Source: Desulfosporosinus lacus DSM 15449 (GTDB taxonomy: Bacteria > Bacillota > Desulfitobacteriia > Desulfitobacteriales > Desulfitobacteriaceae). Taken from it: a DNA stretch of 64,000 bases. The position numbers and the translations under genes are program-made. The stretch covers positions 496,001 to 560,000 of the forward strand of contig NZ_FQXJ01000003.1 of assembly GCF_900129935.1 (NCBI RefSeq). Reading direction: 5' to 3'. Under the pieces are notes generated by a model that had not been told where the DNA came from, did no database searches, and worked only from the letters and a program-made list of their open reading frames with translations. Below are positions 26,915 to 36,111 of this stretch, in pieces. How positions within the stretch are numbered: the stretch's first letter is position 1; each line of letters opens with the position of its first letter.

Positions 26915-27439
26915 ATGGATAAACTAAGGTATCCCATCGGGCAATTTAATATTTCAGAAGAGGTTAGTTTGGATCAGGTTGATAACTTTATTGCCCAAAT
27001 TGAGGCTGTGCCAAAATTACTTGTCAATTCAGTTAAAGATTTGTCTTATGAACAATTAAGTTCTCCCTATAGACCAGGAGGGTGGACAATTCAGCAAGTT
27101 ATTCATCATCTGGCAGATAGTCATATGAACGCATACATCAGAGTGAAACTTGCCTTGACTGAGGACTTCCCCACAATAATACCGTTCAATGAAGCATTAT
27201 GGGCTGAACTTGAAGATGCTCGTGCCTTACCAGTCGATGTATCACTTAAGCTTATTGAAACTCTTCATTTTCGATGGGTCTTTTTATTGAGGTCGTTATC
27301 ACCTGCTGAACTCAATCGTCAGTTTCGTCACCCTGATGCCGGTGATCTAAGTATTAGAAAGACAACAGCGTTATTCGCTTGGCATGGCAATCACCACTTG
27401 GCGCATATTATGAATTTCAGAAAGAACATCGGTCTTTAG
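26915..27439 (+). CDS. DinB superfamily protein, YfiT/BstA-like
   Basis: 174 residues. It starts LRYPIGQFNISEEVSLDQ as in B. subtilis YfiT, and has the three metal-binding histidines in QVIHHLADSHMNAYIR and FAWHGNHHLAHI. YfiT-like proteins are four-helix-bundle, divalent-metal enzymes; members of this group are thiol (bacillithiol-type) S-transferases. Whether this organism makes bacillithiol is not shown here. ATG follows AAAGGGGGCCTATTGGAAC. Isolated gene. Confidence 0.88.
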   Translation: MDKLRYPIGQFNISEEVSLDQVDNFIAQIEAVPKLLVNSVKDLSYEQLSSPYRPGGWTIQQVIHHLADSHMNAYIRVKLALTEDFPTIIPFNEALWAELEDARALPVDVSLKLIETLHFRWVFLLRSLSPAELNRQFRHPDAGDLSIRKTTALFAWHGNHHLAHIMNFRKNIGL

Positions 27440-27593
27440 CCATTAAGAATTGCTTCCAATCTGTGACTGATAGTGTAAGAGTTTGTTGAATATAAACGGT
27501 GACAAGTTATTTTGGACGGTGGATTTTATTGGTGCAATAAAAATTTAGGGATGATGAATCGAGGAATGAGGATGAAAAAGAGTAATTCGTCAA

Positions 27594-27971
27594 ATGGATA
27601 TATCCTCATTTAATGGTATTTTAGAAGCTGATGAAACTTATTTCCTTTACTCAGAGAAAGGAAAAAGTGGAATCACTCATCGCAAGCCCAGGAAACGTGG
27701 CGGTGCCGCCAAATTCAGAGGTATTAGTCGAGAACAAGTTTGTGTTCTTGTCGCCCGTGACCGTGAGAAGAACACAGTTTCTAAGGTATCTTGCCAAGGT
27801 CGTATCTCTATAAAACAAGTGAATAAGCTCATTGGTTCAAAGGTTTCAGAATCTGATGTTGAAGTTGTTGAGTTATATGACAATAATGGTATACTACAGA
27901 GTGATTTGAATGATTTGCGGAGATATGGAAGCGTGTTTAATGAAGCTTCTTTTGTTGATATAGTACAGTAG
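27594..27971 (+). pseudogene. Truncated IS1595-type (ISXO2-like) transposase
   Basis: The segment GILEADETYFLYSEKGK (first catalytic Asp), RKPRKRGG and REQVCVLVARDREKNTVSKV matches the start of the ISXO2-like transposase domain. The N-terminal zinc finger/HTH half is missing, and after about residue 90 the sequence no longer resembles the family, ending at 27971. About a third of the usual gene remains. Confidence 0.75.
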
Positions 27972-27974
27972 GTA

Positions 27975-28010
27975 ATGGTCTGACCCCCACAGAATGGGAC
28001 AACAATTCTG
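27975..28010. repeat. Copy of a repeat that flanks the lactate operon
   Basis: GGTCTGACCCCCACAGAATG followed by GGACAACAATTCTG resembles 31732-31766, GGTCTAACCCCCACACAATG then GGAAACTATTCTG. One copy lies on each side of the lct operon. They look like ends of an insertion sequence, perhaps of the adjacent IS1595 relic. Confidence 0.5.
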
Positions 28011-28016
28011 AGAATA

Positions 28017-28050
28017 ACAAAAGGGTCCTGCTCGGCAGGGCCCCCTTTGT
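28017..28050 (-). terminator. Terminator of the lactate operon
   Basis: On the minus strand, AAAGGGGGCCCTGC-CGAG-CAGGACCCTTTT then GTTATTCT, directly after the lctD stop. Confidence 0.75.
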
Positions 28051-28053
28051 ATT

Positions 28054-29454
28054 CTATTCGCAAACCTTACCAGGATTAAGAATGTTTTTAGGGTCGAAGG
28101 CTAGTTTGATGTTTCTCATAAGTTCGACGTATTCCGGTTCATATTGGTCGAACATATAGCCTTTTTTGGCATAGCCAATGCCATGTTCCCCGGATACGAG
28201 TCCTTCGAGTTCTCGGGATTTTTTATACATCGCAGCAAAGACTTCATCAAGTTTCTCTTTCCATTCTGCGTCTGTTAGAGCATCTTTTAAGACATAGACG
28301 TGTAAATTACCATCCCCTGCGTGGCCGAAACTGCGAATTCTAACATTAAACTGTTCTTGGAGAAGATCAGTGTATTTGATAAATTCAGCAACTTTGTTGC
28401 GGGGAACAACGACGTCACATTCGTCCATGTCAGTAGTTGTGGCTTTTACTGCTTCTAGGAACGCACCCCTGGCTGACCAAACGGCTTCTTTTCGCTCATC
28501 CGTGTCGATGATGAAGGCATCAAGTGCCCCTTCTTCCAGGCAGATGTTAGCGACTTTCTCATAGTCACTTTCCAGTTCTTCGGTGCTATTGCCATCAAAG
28601 GTCAATAAGAGATAAGCGTCGGAAGTGTTATCTGGGAATTTTTTGCCCAGAAACTCCTCAGCAGCTAGAATGACTTCTCTTTGCATAAATTCGATGGCTG
28701 TGGGGATGGATTTTGATTTGATGATTTTTGGAACCGTGCTAATGGCACTATCGAGATCAGGAAAGGGGAGTAATAGAGATATAGCTTTCTTTGGCAGAGG
28801 AATCAGTTTTAAGATCACTTTAGTCACGATACCTAAGGTTCCTTCTGAGCCGCAGATTAAGTCTTTTACGCTGTAGCCGGAGGAATTCTTAACAACTTTT
28901 CCGCCTAAGTTGATAACTTTACCGGTAGGTAGAACGATTTCCAGTCCTCGAATATAATCTCTAGTCACGCCATACTTTACAGCTCTCATGCCCCCGGCAT
29001 TAGTGTTGATATTACCTGCAATCGTGGCGGATTTTTCCCCAGGGTCTGGTGGATAGAACAAATCATGTTCTTCGACATACTTGCTGATTTCCATCAAGAG
29101 CACGCCAGGCTCTAGGGTAAGGGTTAGGTTTTCTTCGTCGAGTTCAAGGATCTTATTCATGCCGCACATATTCAGCATGATTCCCCCGAAGATCGGAACG
29201 GAGGCACCCACTAGCCCGGTTCCTGATCCTCGTGCTACGACTGGGATATTGTTTTCATAGGCATAGCTCATGATTTTTGAGACCTCATCGGTGGATAGAA
29301 CATTGACTAAAACCTCCGGTCGTTGGCTGATACCACCTAATTCATCATGACTAAAATCTTCGCTGATGGTTTCTCCGGTATAAACTCGCTCTTCTCCTAA
29401 GAGTGAAACTAAAAACTCTCTATCTTTAGCATCCAGCGCTTTATAGTTGTTCAT
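28054..29454 (-). CDS. lctD: FAD-binding lactate/glycolate dehydrogenase subunit of the Etf complex
   Basis: 466 residues of the FAD-linked oxidase (GlcD/LctD) family. The PCMH-type FAD domain shows [40 protein letters not shown] and [20 protein letters not shown]; the C-terminal domain has [14 protein letters not shown] and the near-terminal [13 protein letters not shown]. It lies last in an operon with etfB and etfA. That order matches the electron-confurcating lactate dehydrogenase of acetogens, in which lactate reduces NAD only with simultaneous oxidation of reduced ferredoxin. D- versus L-specificity cannot be read from sequence. The start ATG follows GGAGGTAATTTC. Confidence 0.88.
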   Translation of the reverse strand: MNNYKALDAKDREFLVSLLGEERVYTGETISEDFSHDELGGISQRPEVLVNVLSTDEVSKIMSYAYENNIPVVARGSGTGLVGASVPIFGGIMLNMCGMNKILELDEENLTLTLEPGVLLMEISKYVEEHDLFYPPDPGEKSATIAGNINTNAGGMRAVKYGVTRDYIRGLEIVLPTGKVINLGGKVVKNSSGYSVKDLICGSEGTLGIVTKVILKLIPLPKKAISLLLPFPDLDSAISTVPKIIKSKSIPTAIEFMQREVILAAEEFLGKKFPDNTSDAYLLLTFDGNSTEELESDYEKVANICLEEGALDAFIIDTDERKEAVWSARGAFLEAVKATTTDMDECDVVVPRNKVAEFIKYTDLLQEQFNVRIRSFGHAGDGNLHVYVLKDALTDAEWKEKLDEVFAAMYKKSRELEGLVSGEHGIGYAKKGYMFDQYEPEYVELMRNIKLAFDPKNILNPGKVCE

Positions 29455-29588
29455 GAAATTACCTCCGATTTACTGTCAGATTATCTATCAGATTCTCGAC
29501 GTCATTCCCCTTATTAATTGTGAGACACTCCCTTACTACAAGTGGTGTTCCAATTCTGCAACGTTCAGCTATTAGCTAAACTAGTTTA

Positions 29589-30797
29589 CTAACGCGCGCA
29601 GGCCAGGAGCTTTGAGCCCTTAATATCCTCAATGAGTTGAGGAACAACTTCATAGAGATCTCCGATGATTCCGTAATGAGCAATATTAAAGATGGAAGCA
29701 AGGGGGTCTTTATTGATAGCAAAAATTTGTTCAGAGCTGTTCATGCCCGCTGTGAACTGAACTGCGCCTGAAATTCCGAGGGTAATGATCAGTTTAGGCT
29801 TGACCGTTCTCCCGGATAAACCGATTTGTTGTTTGGCATTAATCCAACCTGCTTCAACTAAGGGGCGAGTGCCTGCTATTTGTGCGCCTAATAATTGAGC
29901 TAATTCCTTAATCATGGCCATGTCTTTCTCGGATTTTAAAGCTCGTCCGACAGCAATAATCACTTCGGCATCTGAGATGTTTTCTTCGATCTGCTTGTGG
30001 GTTACCTTCAAAACGTTGATAGAGGAGACCAATTGTTGGGGATCTAATTGGCAGAGAGTAATCTTACCACTGGGCTCACATTGTTTTTCGGGAGCATTCA
30101 TGACCTTATATCGTACAGTTGCCATTTGGGGCCTCGTGTTAGGACAGATGATCTGGGCCATAATGTTTCCGCCGAAAGCGGGTCTGATTTGAACCAGGTC
30201 GGTATTTTCTTTCATTTCAAGGGTGGTACAATCAGCGGTTAAGCCGGTTCGAAATCTTGCCGCGACTCTGGGTGCCAATGAGCGGCCAATTGTTGTTGCC
30301 CCCACCAGTAAGGAGGATGGTTTAATCCTCTGGATAAAGTCCTCAAATGCTGCTGTATAAGGTTCAATGCGGAAATGCTTTAATTCTTCGTAATCATAGA
30401 CAAAGACCTCGTCGACGCCATAGTGAAGTAACTCTTGAGCTTTGTCTTTAATGTTATAGCCGATAAAGACGCAATAAACAGGGAAATTGACGACGGAGGC
30501 GAGTTCTTTAGCCTTACCGATCAATTCCAGGGTTACGGGATGGATTTCCCCTTCCACGTGGTCAACGTAGACTCCGATGCCCTTCCATGAGTTTTTATCG
30601 ACGGTCGTGGCTGCGTCTTCAATAAATTCCATAACCCCTTGGGGACCCTTTTTTACACAAAGTTTGCACATTTTACAGCCTGCGGTGATTTCAAGGGTTC
30701 CATTCTTATGCTCAAGGGCACCAAATGGGCAAATATCGACTAAGGCTTGAATGTTGGATTCGTTCAATTTTTCTTGGTGACAAATTAACGTACTCAT
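29589..30797 (-). CDS. etfA: Electron transfer flavoprotein alpha subunit with N-terminal ferredoxin-like domain
   Basis: 402 residues. Residues 15-60 are a ferredoxin-like extension: the motif CPFGAL gives one Cys and CKMCKLCVKKGPQG gives three, enough for one [4Fe-4S] cluster; the fourth Cys of the second motif (usually CP) is Gly. The middle is the EtfA N-terminal domain (GVYVDHVEGEIHPVTLELIG) and the C-terminal FAD domain has LSGRTVKPKLIITLGISGAV and FAINKDPLASIFNIAHYGI. This extended form is typical of bifurcating Etf linked to lactate dehydrogenase. It lies between etfB (13 bases) and lctD. Confidence 0.92.
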   Translation of the reverse strand: MSTLICHQEKLNESNIQALVDICPFGALEHKNGTLEITAGCKMCKLCVKKGPQGVMEFIEDAATTVDKNSWKGIGVYVDHVEGEIHPVTLELIGKAKELASVVNFPVYCVFIGYNIKDKAQELLHYGVDEVFVYDYEELKHFRIEPYTAAFEDFIQRIKPSSLLVGATTIGRSLAPRVAARFRTGLTADCTTLEMKENTDLVQIRPAFGGNIMAQIICPNTRPQMATVRYKVMNAPEKQCEPSGKITLCQLDPQQLVSSINVLKVTHKQIEENISDAEVIIAVGRALKSEKDMAMIKELAQLLGAQIAGTRPLVEAGWINAKQQIGLSGRTVKPKLIITLGISGAVQFTAGMNSSEQIFAINKDPLASIFNIAHYGIIGDLYEVVPQLIEDIKGSKLLACAR

Positions 30798-30810
30798 GGC
30801 TCTACCTCCT

Positions 30811-31599
30811 CTAAACGAACTTTAATTGTTTGAGTTTATCCGCGATTTGAGCACTAAGCTCTGCTGAGGTGCCTGTCCAAGTTTCTCGATCCGAATTAAC
30901 CGACGGGGGAAAGATTCGTTCAACCTGAGTCGGCGATCCACTTAACCCATAGCGAGTTTCATTGTTATCTTGAAAATCCTTGAAGGTGATCATTCTAATT
31001 TCTCGGTCTTTGGTACTCAGTTTTTTCTTGTAGGAGGGAAGTCGAGGCTGAAAAATGTCCTTTTCGACAGTTAAGAGACAAGGGAATTGAATTTCAGCGA
31101 CTTCTATTGTATTGGCCATGTCCATTTCCACTTGAATGGACGTATCTTTAAGGTCGACGATGCTCAAGACATTAGCGATATGAGGTATGCCGAGATATTC
31201 AGCCATTTCAGGGCCGACCTGGGCAGTGTCTCCATCGGTTGTTTGCTTACCACAAAGTATGAGGTCGAAGTCGTCCAGTTGGCGAACCCCTTGGGAAATT
31301 GTGTAGGAGGTTGCTAGGACGTCTGCTCCGGCAAATTTGCGGTCCGAAACCAAGGCACCTTCGTCGACACCCATCATAAAGGCTTCTCGAATGACCTCCT
31401 TAGCTTGTGGGGGTCCCATACTAATAACTTGGATCGTTCCACCTTTTTGTTCTTTGAGCTTTAAGGCTGTTTCTATAGCAAATAAATCGTACGGGTTCAT
31501 TTTGGAATCCACACCATCTCGTTTTAAGACACCTGTTACTGGATCAACGTCAATCTTTGAGGTTCCGGGTACTTGTTTGATACACACGAGAATTTTCAT
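30811..31599 (-). CDS. etfB: Electron transfer flavoprotein beta subunit
   Basis: 262 residues from the start chosen here. It begins [19 protein letters not shown], has the AMP/FAD-binding region in [20 protein letters not shown], and the Etf-beta signature in [20 protein letters not shown]. The ATG at 31599 follows GGGAGGTTGAGC; an in-frame upstream ATG at 31638 lacks a site and would add a hydrophobic leader foreign to the family. First gene of the etfB-etfA-lctD operon. In bifurcating Etf this subunit binds the FAD where electrons split, with NADH. Confidence 0.92.
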   Translation of the reverse strand: MKILVCIKQVPGTSKIDVDPVTGVLKRDGVDSKMNPYDLFAIETALKLKEQKGGTIQVISMGPPQAKEVIREAFMMGVDEGALVSDRKFAGADVLATSYTISQGVRQLDDFDLILCGKQTTDGDTAQVGPEMAEYLGIPHIANVLSIVDLKDTSIQVEMDMANTIEVAEIQFPCLLTVEKDIFQPRLPSYKKKLSTKDREIRMITFKDFQDNNETRYGLSGSPTQVERIFPPSVNSDRETWTGTSAELSAQIADKLKQLKFV

Positions 31600-31648
31600 G
31601 CTCAACCTCCCACTTAATAATACGATAATAATGATCAAAGACGTTTAA

Positions 31649-31659
31649 TGGTCAGACCA
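31649..31659. promoter_or_regulatory. Possible LldR-type operator of the lactate operon
   Basis: TGGTCAGACCA is a perfect palindrome fitting the TNGTNNNACNA pattern of FadR-subfamily GntR regulators such as LldR, 50 bases upstream of the etfB start. No regulator gene is in the window. Confidence 0.5.
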
Positions 31660-32098
31660 CCAGGCCATATTTTTCATAATAGCACAAGATTCAGACCTGT
31701 TCAAAAACAAGTTTTCACAAGCTCACAAGAGGGTCTAACCCCCACACAATGGGAAACTATTCTGACGTTAAAATGTATCTGTGTTAAACAGAGATAAACA
31801 AATGTGTTAAGGACAGCGGTTTAAAATGCTGTTTGAAAAGGTCGCTTCAAAGAGCTTATGATCAAGAAATACAAAAACCCCATTCGCCACAAGCGTTTGA
31901 GTGTTCAATAATATCCATCTTTACTTAGATATCTGCAATTAGATTCGGGTAGAGTGCTTTCCCTTTTTTAGGTGTAACATAAGAGAGATTGAAAAACAGA
32001 CTATTTATTTTTGAACACTAATGTTAAAATAAAACAGTCATAATCTTGTATTTGACTCTTTCATGTTTTGCACTAATCGAGTTTAGGGGAGGAATAGT
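31660..32098. other. Upstream region of the lactate operon
   Basis: About 440 bases without a gene. It includes the second copy of the flanking repeat (31732-31766) and AT-rich stretches that probably hold divergent promoters. Confidence 0.4.
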
Positions 32099-32191
32099 AT
32101 GAACCCTAAAGAATGCTATAATAGCTTATTCGCACAGAAGCTAATTGAAGAATTAGAAAAACGTAATATAGAAGGATTAATTTGGGCTTGA
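32099..32191 (+). pseudogene. Truncated LUD-domain lactate-utilisation protein, 5' fragment
   Basis: ATG after GGGGAGGAATAGT encodes 30 residues, MNPKECYNSLFAQKLIEELE then KRNIEGLIWA. This resembles the N-terminus of LUD-domain (DUF162) proteins, which begin with a similar W/CY...KTIxxLEKRNxEG helix. It stops exactly where the conserved domain should begin and is followed by the dapA leader, so the rest is deleted. Its place beside the lactate operon fits. Confidence 0.5.
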
Positions 32192-32225
32192 CAAGTATAG
32201 CGATATATGAATAGACTTAATAGAA

Positions 32226-32393
32226 TTGATAGAGGTGCATCATATAATCAGTACCCGAAGTTGTTAAGGTTTACGTAAGACCGTAGCTTCGGTGAAAGGT
32301 GTAGATGCCGAAGTTGGTCCCATTTACGTGGGGACTGGGCTGGTTGAACAAAATAAGATTTGTTCAACTGTCGCGTATGCGGAGAGCTATCTA
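32226..32393 (+). promoter_or_regulatory. Lysine riboswitch (L box)
   Basis: P1 is GATAG (32228) with CTATC (32387). Conserved elements are AGAGGTGC, CAGTA, GGTGAAAGGTGTAGATGCCG, AAGTTGGTCC with GGGACTGGG, and the 3' CGTATGCGGAGAGC. Placed before dapA, it should turn off dapA when lysine is high. Confidence 0.93.
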
Positions 32394-32430
32394 TATTACA
32401 GCGTGATTGAAAAATCATAGGGTAATTTAG

Positions 32431-32459
32431 TAGCTGATTCCGTATCAGCTATTTTTTTA
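32431..32459 (+). terminator. Lysine-riboswitch terminator
   Basis: TAGCTGAT-TCCGT-ATCAGCTA then seven T, between the aptamer and the dapA ribosome site. Confidence 0.88.
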
Positions 32460-32483
32460 TATAAAAGGAGAGGTAGAATTAGT

Positions 32484-33374
32484 ATGAAAAAGAACACTGT
32501 TTTCAAAGGTATCGCCACTGCTCTCATCACTCCTCTGGACGAAACAGGAATTAATTATGAGCAGTTGGGCAAATTGATCGATTGGCAAATTGTAGAAGGG
32601 ATTGACGCTCTGGTAATTTGTGGAACGACAGGTGAAGCGTCGACCCTAACTGACGCCGAGCACAGAGCGGCAATTACATTTGCAGTTCAGCACGCAGAAG
32701 GCAGAGTGCCGATCATTGCTGGCACAGGTAGCAATGACACCGAATACGTGCATGACCTCACACATTGTGCCTGCGAAGCGGGTGCGGAAGCAATGCTCGT
32801 AGTTACCCCTTATTACAACAAGGCTACACAAAAAGGCCTGATTAAAATGTTTACTCAAATTGCCGACAAGAGTACTAAGCCTATCATTCTCTATAATGTG
32901 CCTTCAAGGACAGGTATAAACATTGAGCCTGCAACCTACGAAGTATTAGCTGAACACGAAAATATAGTAGGGATTAAAGAGGCAAATGGCAACATTTCTA
33001 AAATTGTTGAAACCATGGCGCGTGTGCATGGCAAGCTTGATTTGTATTCAGGCAACGACGATCAGATAGTTCCACTTATGGCGCTTGGTGGGGTTGGCGG
33101 CATTTCTGTGCTTTCTAACATTATGCCGGCACAGACACGTGAGATTTGCACCCGTTTTTTTAATGGTGACATTACAGGCAGTGCAGAGCAGCAATATAAA
33201 CTTTACCCCCTTATAGACGCACTGTTTTGTGAAGTAAACCCTATTCCGGTCAAGGCGGCTATGGCAGCTATGGGTTTCTGCAAGGATTATCTCAGATCCC
33301 CTCTCACTACAATGGAGGATATATACCGTGAAAAGTTATTATCTCTTATGAAAGCACATGGATTAAACGTTTGA
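32484..33374 (+). CDS. dapA: 4-hydroxy-tetrahydrodipicolinate synthase
   Basis: First committed step of lysine/diaminopimelate synthesis: pyruvate plus aspartate semialdehyde. 296 residues, full length. Visible are FKGIATALITPL, CGTTGEASTLTDAEH with the catalytic Thr pair, VVTPYYNKATQKGL with the catalytic Tyr, YNVPSRTGINI, and the Schiff-base Lys in NIVGIKEANGNI. In spore formers it also feeds dipicolinate. The start follows AGGAGAGG. It is a stand-alone gene under the lysine riboswitch; no asd or dapB is adjacent. Confidence 0.97.
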   Translation: MKKNTVFKGIATALITPLDETGINYEQLGKLIDWQIVEGIDALVICGTTGEASTLTDAEHRAAITFAVQHAEGRVPIIAGTGSNDTEYVHDLTHCACEAGAEAMLVVTPYYNKATQKGLIKMFTQIADKSTKPIILYNVPSRTGINIEPATYEVLAEHENIVGIKEANGNISKIVETMARVHGKLDLYSGNDDQIVPLMALGGVGGISVLSNIMPAQTREICTRFFNGDITGSAEQQYKLYPLIDALFCEVNPIPVKAAMAAMGFCKDYLRSPLTTMEDIYREKLLSLMKAHGLNV

Positions 33375-33506
33375 GGAAGGTCATTAGGGGCGAGACCAGC
33401 AAATCAATACGCCAATAGGGTAGTTTCGCTCATCTCTGGACCGAAAAGTGATACATGTTGGAGAAGCCTTGGTTTTTAGATTTGAATGGCGAGTTACAAA
33501 ACGGAA

Positions 33507-33548
33507 GCCTTGAGGTACATTAAGTTGTAAGCCTCAAGGCTTTTTTGT
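33507..33548 (+). terminator. Terminator after dapA
   Basis: AAGCCTTGAGG and CCTCAAGGCTT then TTTTT; almost the same sequence as the displaced ssrA terminator at 19166, including the loop GTACAT-AAGTTGTA. Confidence 0.8.
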
Positions 33549-33897
33549 ATTTCAAGGGACCATCACGGAGTTCATATAAGTGGCTTTCTCAAAGTGCAGA
33601 AAATGAAAGTATGAACTGAGGGTCTTGGCGTACTGTGAGTTTTAGGCTCAATGAGTAGTCTTAATGGGCAAACAATCAAATTAATTAAAGAAATCTGTTC
33701 AAAAACTTCTATCTGGAGCTTAAATGTTGATACAGGCTTATTTCTGTTAGAATCCTGTTAGAACACCCTGATAAAATCATAATAGAAGCACCGTCAAGAA
33801 ATAGATTACCCCAATTAAGCCGATTAAAGTTTATATCAACAATATAATTGAGCATCAGCCAATAAGGTTTTCTAAGATTTAATATAGGAGGAGCAAA
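33549..33897. other. Intergenic region before phoX-like gene
   Basis: About 350 bases, no supported gene. It ends with AGGAGGAGCAAA before the next start. No PhoB-type box was clear to me. Confidence 0.4.
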
Positions 33898-35589
33898 ATG
33901 GAACAAGACAAAAACAAATTAACTCGCCGAAGCTTTCTAGCTTATATGGGGTTAGGAACGGCTTCGATGGCGGCAATGTCCGTCGGTTTCGGAACCCTGG
34001 CGGAAAAAGCAGAAGCTGCAGAAAAAAGCAATGATTTATTCAATGGAAGTACTAACATGTTTTCCGCTAAATTTAACCCCATTCAGCCTTCGGATATGGA
34101 TGAACTGGTTTTGCCTTCAGGATTCAAATATGATGTGGTGGCAGCTTATGGCGATCAGATAAATGAAAAAGGGGATACCTTTGGTTTCAATCCGGCTTCT
34201 CCCTGTTTCTTTCCTTTGAACGATGCCCCGGTAAACGATTCTAATGTCCACGGAATCCTTTGGGTTAACCATGAATCAGGCAGTTCCGTATGGGTTGAGG
34301 GAACGAAACAATCAGGCCATTATGCCACAGACCAGGTGAATAAGTTATTGTACAACATGGGAGGTACTCTCCTGGAAGTGTCAAGAGATAAAAGTGGGGT
34401 TTGGCATATGGTCGGCAATTCCACATATGCTCGTCGGATAACCGGTTTGGATCGGTTTGAGTTTACAGGTCCGGCCCGGGGGGCGAAAGCCGTAGGTGGT
34501 GCTGCAATAGTTCAGGGTACCTTGGCAAATGCCGCCGCCGGGAAAACCTTATGGGGCACGGTACTCTCCTGTGAACGTCATTTTGAGGATACCTGCCGAG
34601 TTGCAGGTTTTAACTCAACCCACTACGGTTGGATCGTTGAAGTTGACCCGTTTGACAGCACTTTCAAATTAAGGAAGCATACCTCCCTGGGACGCCTGCA
34701 CCACGGAAATGCTGCCATGGGATTAAGTAAAGACGGAAAAGTTGTGGTATATACCGGAGACGATGTAAGCGGCGGTTGTATATATAAGTTTATTAGCAAG
34801 GGGGAATTTGACCCGGAAAAGGGCAAAGCCAATTCGGAGCTGCTCACGGAAGGCGCGCTTTATGCAGCGGATATGGCAAAGGGCGAATGGATCCCGTTAA
34901 TTATCGATAAAGTTAAAGCCTGTCTTAACGATTATCAATTTAAACTCCCTGATACACTTAAGCAAACAAGAGAAGTGCTGCTGGGAATGTATAACGAACC
35001 GGCAGATATTTATGTTTATCCCCGGGAAGCTGCTCTGATTCTAGGCGCCACCCCTACAGTCCGGCCTGCCGATATAAAAATACACCCTTCTGATAACTCC
35101 CTGTTTATAGCGCACACAAATGATTATAGCAAAGGCAGCCTTCACGGTCATATTGTCCGTTGTATTGAGGAGGATGGTGATCTTGGAGCGATAAGATTTG
35201 AATTTGAATTCTTTACTGCCGGCGGGCGTCAAGTCGGCTTCAGCTCGCCAGGCAAGTTATCCCTTGACGACAATGGGAATATTTGGGTACAGAGCGATAT
35301 TTCTTCCGACAGGATCGGTAAAGGGGCCTGGGCGAAGTTTAAAAACAACGGAATGTACCTGGTCGGAAAAGCCTATCCCGTCTCGGGGGGAGTACCGCAG
35401 TTTGCTTCCGCTCCAAGAGAAGCCGAATTCTCCGGCTCCTGGATTACACCGGACGAGGGGACTTTATTCCTGACTGTACAACACCCCGGTGAACAAACTG
35501 AGGTGGCCGCTAATCCCACTAGCATGTGGCCGCACCGGCCAGGGGACTCCGGTCCTCGCCCGGCTCTGGTTGCCATCACCGGCCAGTAA
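33898..35589 (+). CDS. PhoX-family protein (DUF839), Tat-exported
   Basis: 563 residues. A twin-arginine signal, LTRRSFLAYMGLGTASMAAM (about 8-28), ends near AEKAEAAEK, so it is exported folded. The body matches the PhoX alkaline phosphatase family (calcium/iron-dependent phosphomonoesterase): LPSGFKYDVVAAYGDQI, NVHGILWVNHESGS, LHHGNAAMGLSKDGKVVVYT, GDDVSGGCIYKFISKG and, near the end, PDEGTLFLTVQHPGE. Many DUF839 proteins are not proven phosphatases. It heads a run of genes for a GNAT, a small protein, three tail-collar proteins and a giant adhesin. Confidence 0.87.
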   Translation: MEQDKNKLTRRSFLAYMGLGTASMAAMSVGFGTLAEKAEAAEKSNDLFNGSTNMFSAKFNPIQPSDMDELVLPSGFKYDVVAAYGDQINEKGDTFGFNPASPCFFPLNDAPVNDSNVHGILWVNHESGSSVWVEGTKQSGHYATDQVNKLLYNMGGTLLEVSRDKSGVWHMVGNSTYARRITGLDRFEFTGPARGAKAVGGAAIVQGTLANAAAGKTLWGTVLSCERHFEDTCRVAGFNSTHYGWIVEVDPFDSTFKLRKHTSLGRLHHGNAAMGLSKDGKVVVYTGDDVSGGCIYKFISKGEFDPEKGKANSELLTEGALYAADMAKGEWIPLIIDKVKACLNDYQFKLPDTLKQTREVLLGMYNEPADIYVYPREAALILGATPTVRPADIKIHPSDNSLFIAHTNDYSKGSLHGHIVRCIEEDGDLGAIRFEFEFFTAGGRQVGFSSPGKLSLDDNGNIWVQSDISSDRIGKGAWAKFKNNGMYLVGKAYPVSGGVPQFASAPREAEFSGSWITPDEGTLFLTVQHPGEQTEVAANPTSMWPHRPGDSGPRPALVAITGQ

Positions 35590-35611
35590 GCATTTAAGTG
35601 AGGAAAAACGC

Positions 35612-36094
35612 ATGTTAAGACTTGTTCAAGCGCTTCCGGAGGATGAAACATTCTTAGTTCAAGTATATGCCGGCACCAGGGCAGAAGAAATGCGCAACTG
35701 GGGATGGAGTGAGCAGGAAAACGAAAAGTTTGTGAGTATGCAGTACCGGTTTCAGGTGCAAGCCTATCGAATGAAATACCCAGAGGCCGATTGGTATGTG
35801 ATATTAATGAACAAGCAGCAAGCAGGAAGGCTGATTGTTGCCCGGACTGACGATGCTATCGTGTTGGTGGATATCTCTTTGTTACCCTCTTTTCGTAACC
35901 AGGGGATAGGTACCTTTTATTTAAAATCATTGCAGCGTGAGTCGGAAGCATGCCTCAGGCCGGTTGTATTGCGCGTACTTGTCTCAAACCGGGCTCGTTT
36001 GCTGTATGAACGGTTAGGTTTCTGTATTACTCAACAAAGTGATTTGCTTTATAACATGGAATGGCATCTTAGCTATATGCAAAATTTAAATTAA
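35612..36094 (+). CDS. GNAT family N-acetyltransferase
   Basis: 160 residues from ATG 35612, 22 bases after the PhoX stop, with GTGAGGAAAAACGC upstream. The CoA-binding region is VDISLLPSFRNQGIGTFYLK, followed by VLRVLVSNRARLLYERLGFC, typical of GNATs. Acetyltransferases of this type are common next to tail-collar (MdpB-like) genes; the substrate is unknown but modification of a surface or tail protein is possible. Confidence 0.82.
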   Translation: MLRLVQALPEDETFLVQVYAGTRAEEMRNWGWSEQENEKFVSMQYRFQVQAYRMKYPEADWYVILMNKQQAGRLIVARTDDAIVLVDISLLPSFRNQGIGTFYLKSLQRESEACLRPVVLRVLVSNRARLLYERLGFCITQQSDLLYNMEWHLSYMQNLN

Positions 36095-36111
36095 CTTACG
36101 GGGTGGTATCT

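Noticed and set aside
31649-31659. TGGTCAGACCA as part of the flanking insertion-sequence repeat rather than an operator
   Set aside because: It is not inside the repeat at 31732 and lies at operator distance from etfB; though the similar GGTCTGACC at 27975 keeps the insertion-end explanation open, the operator reading is preferred.
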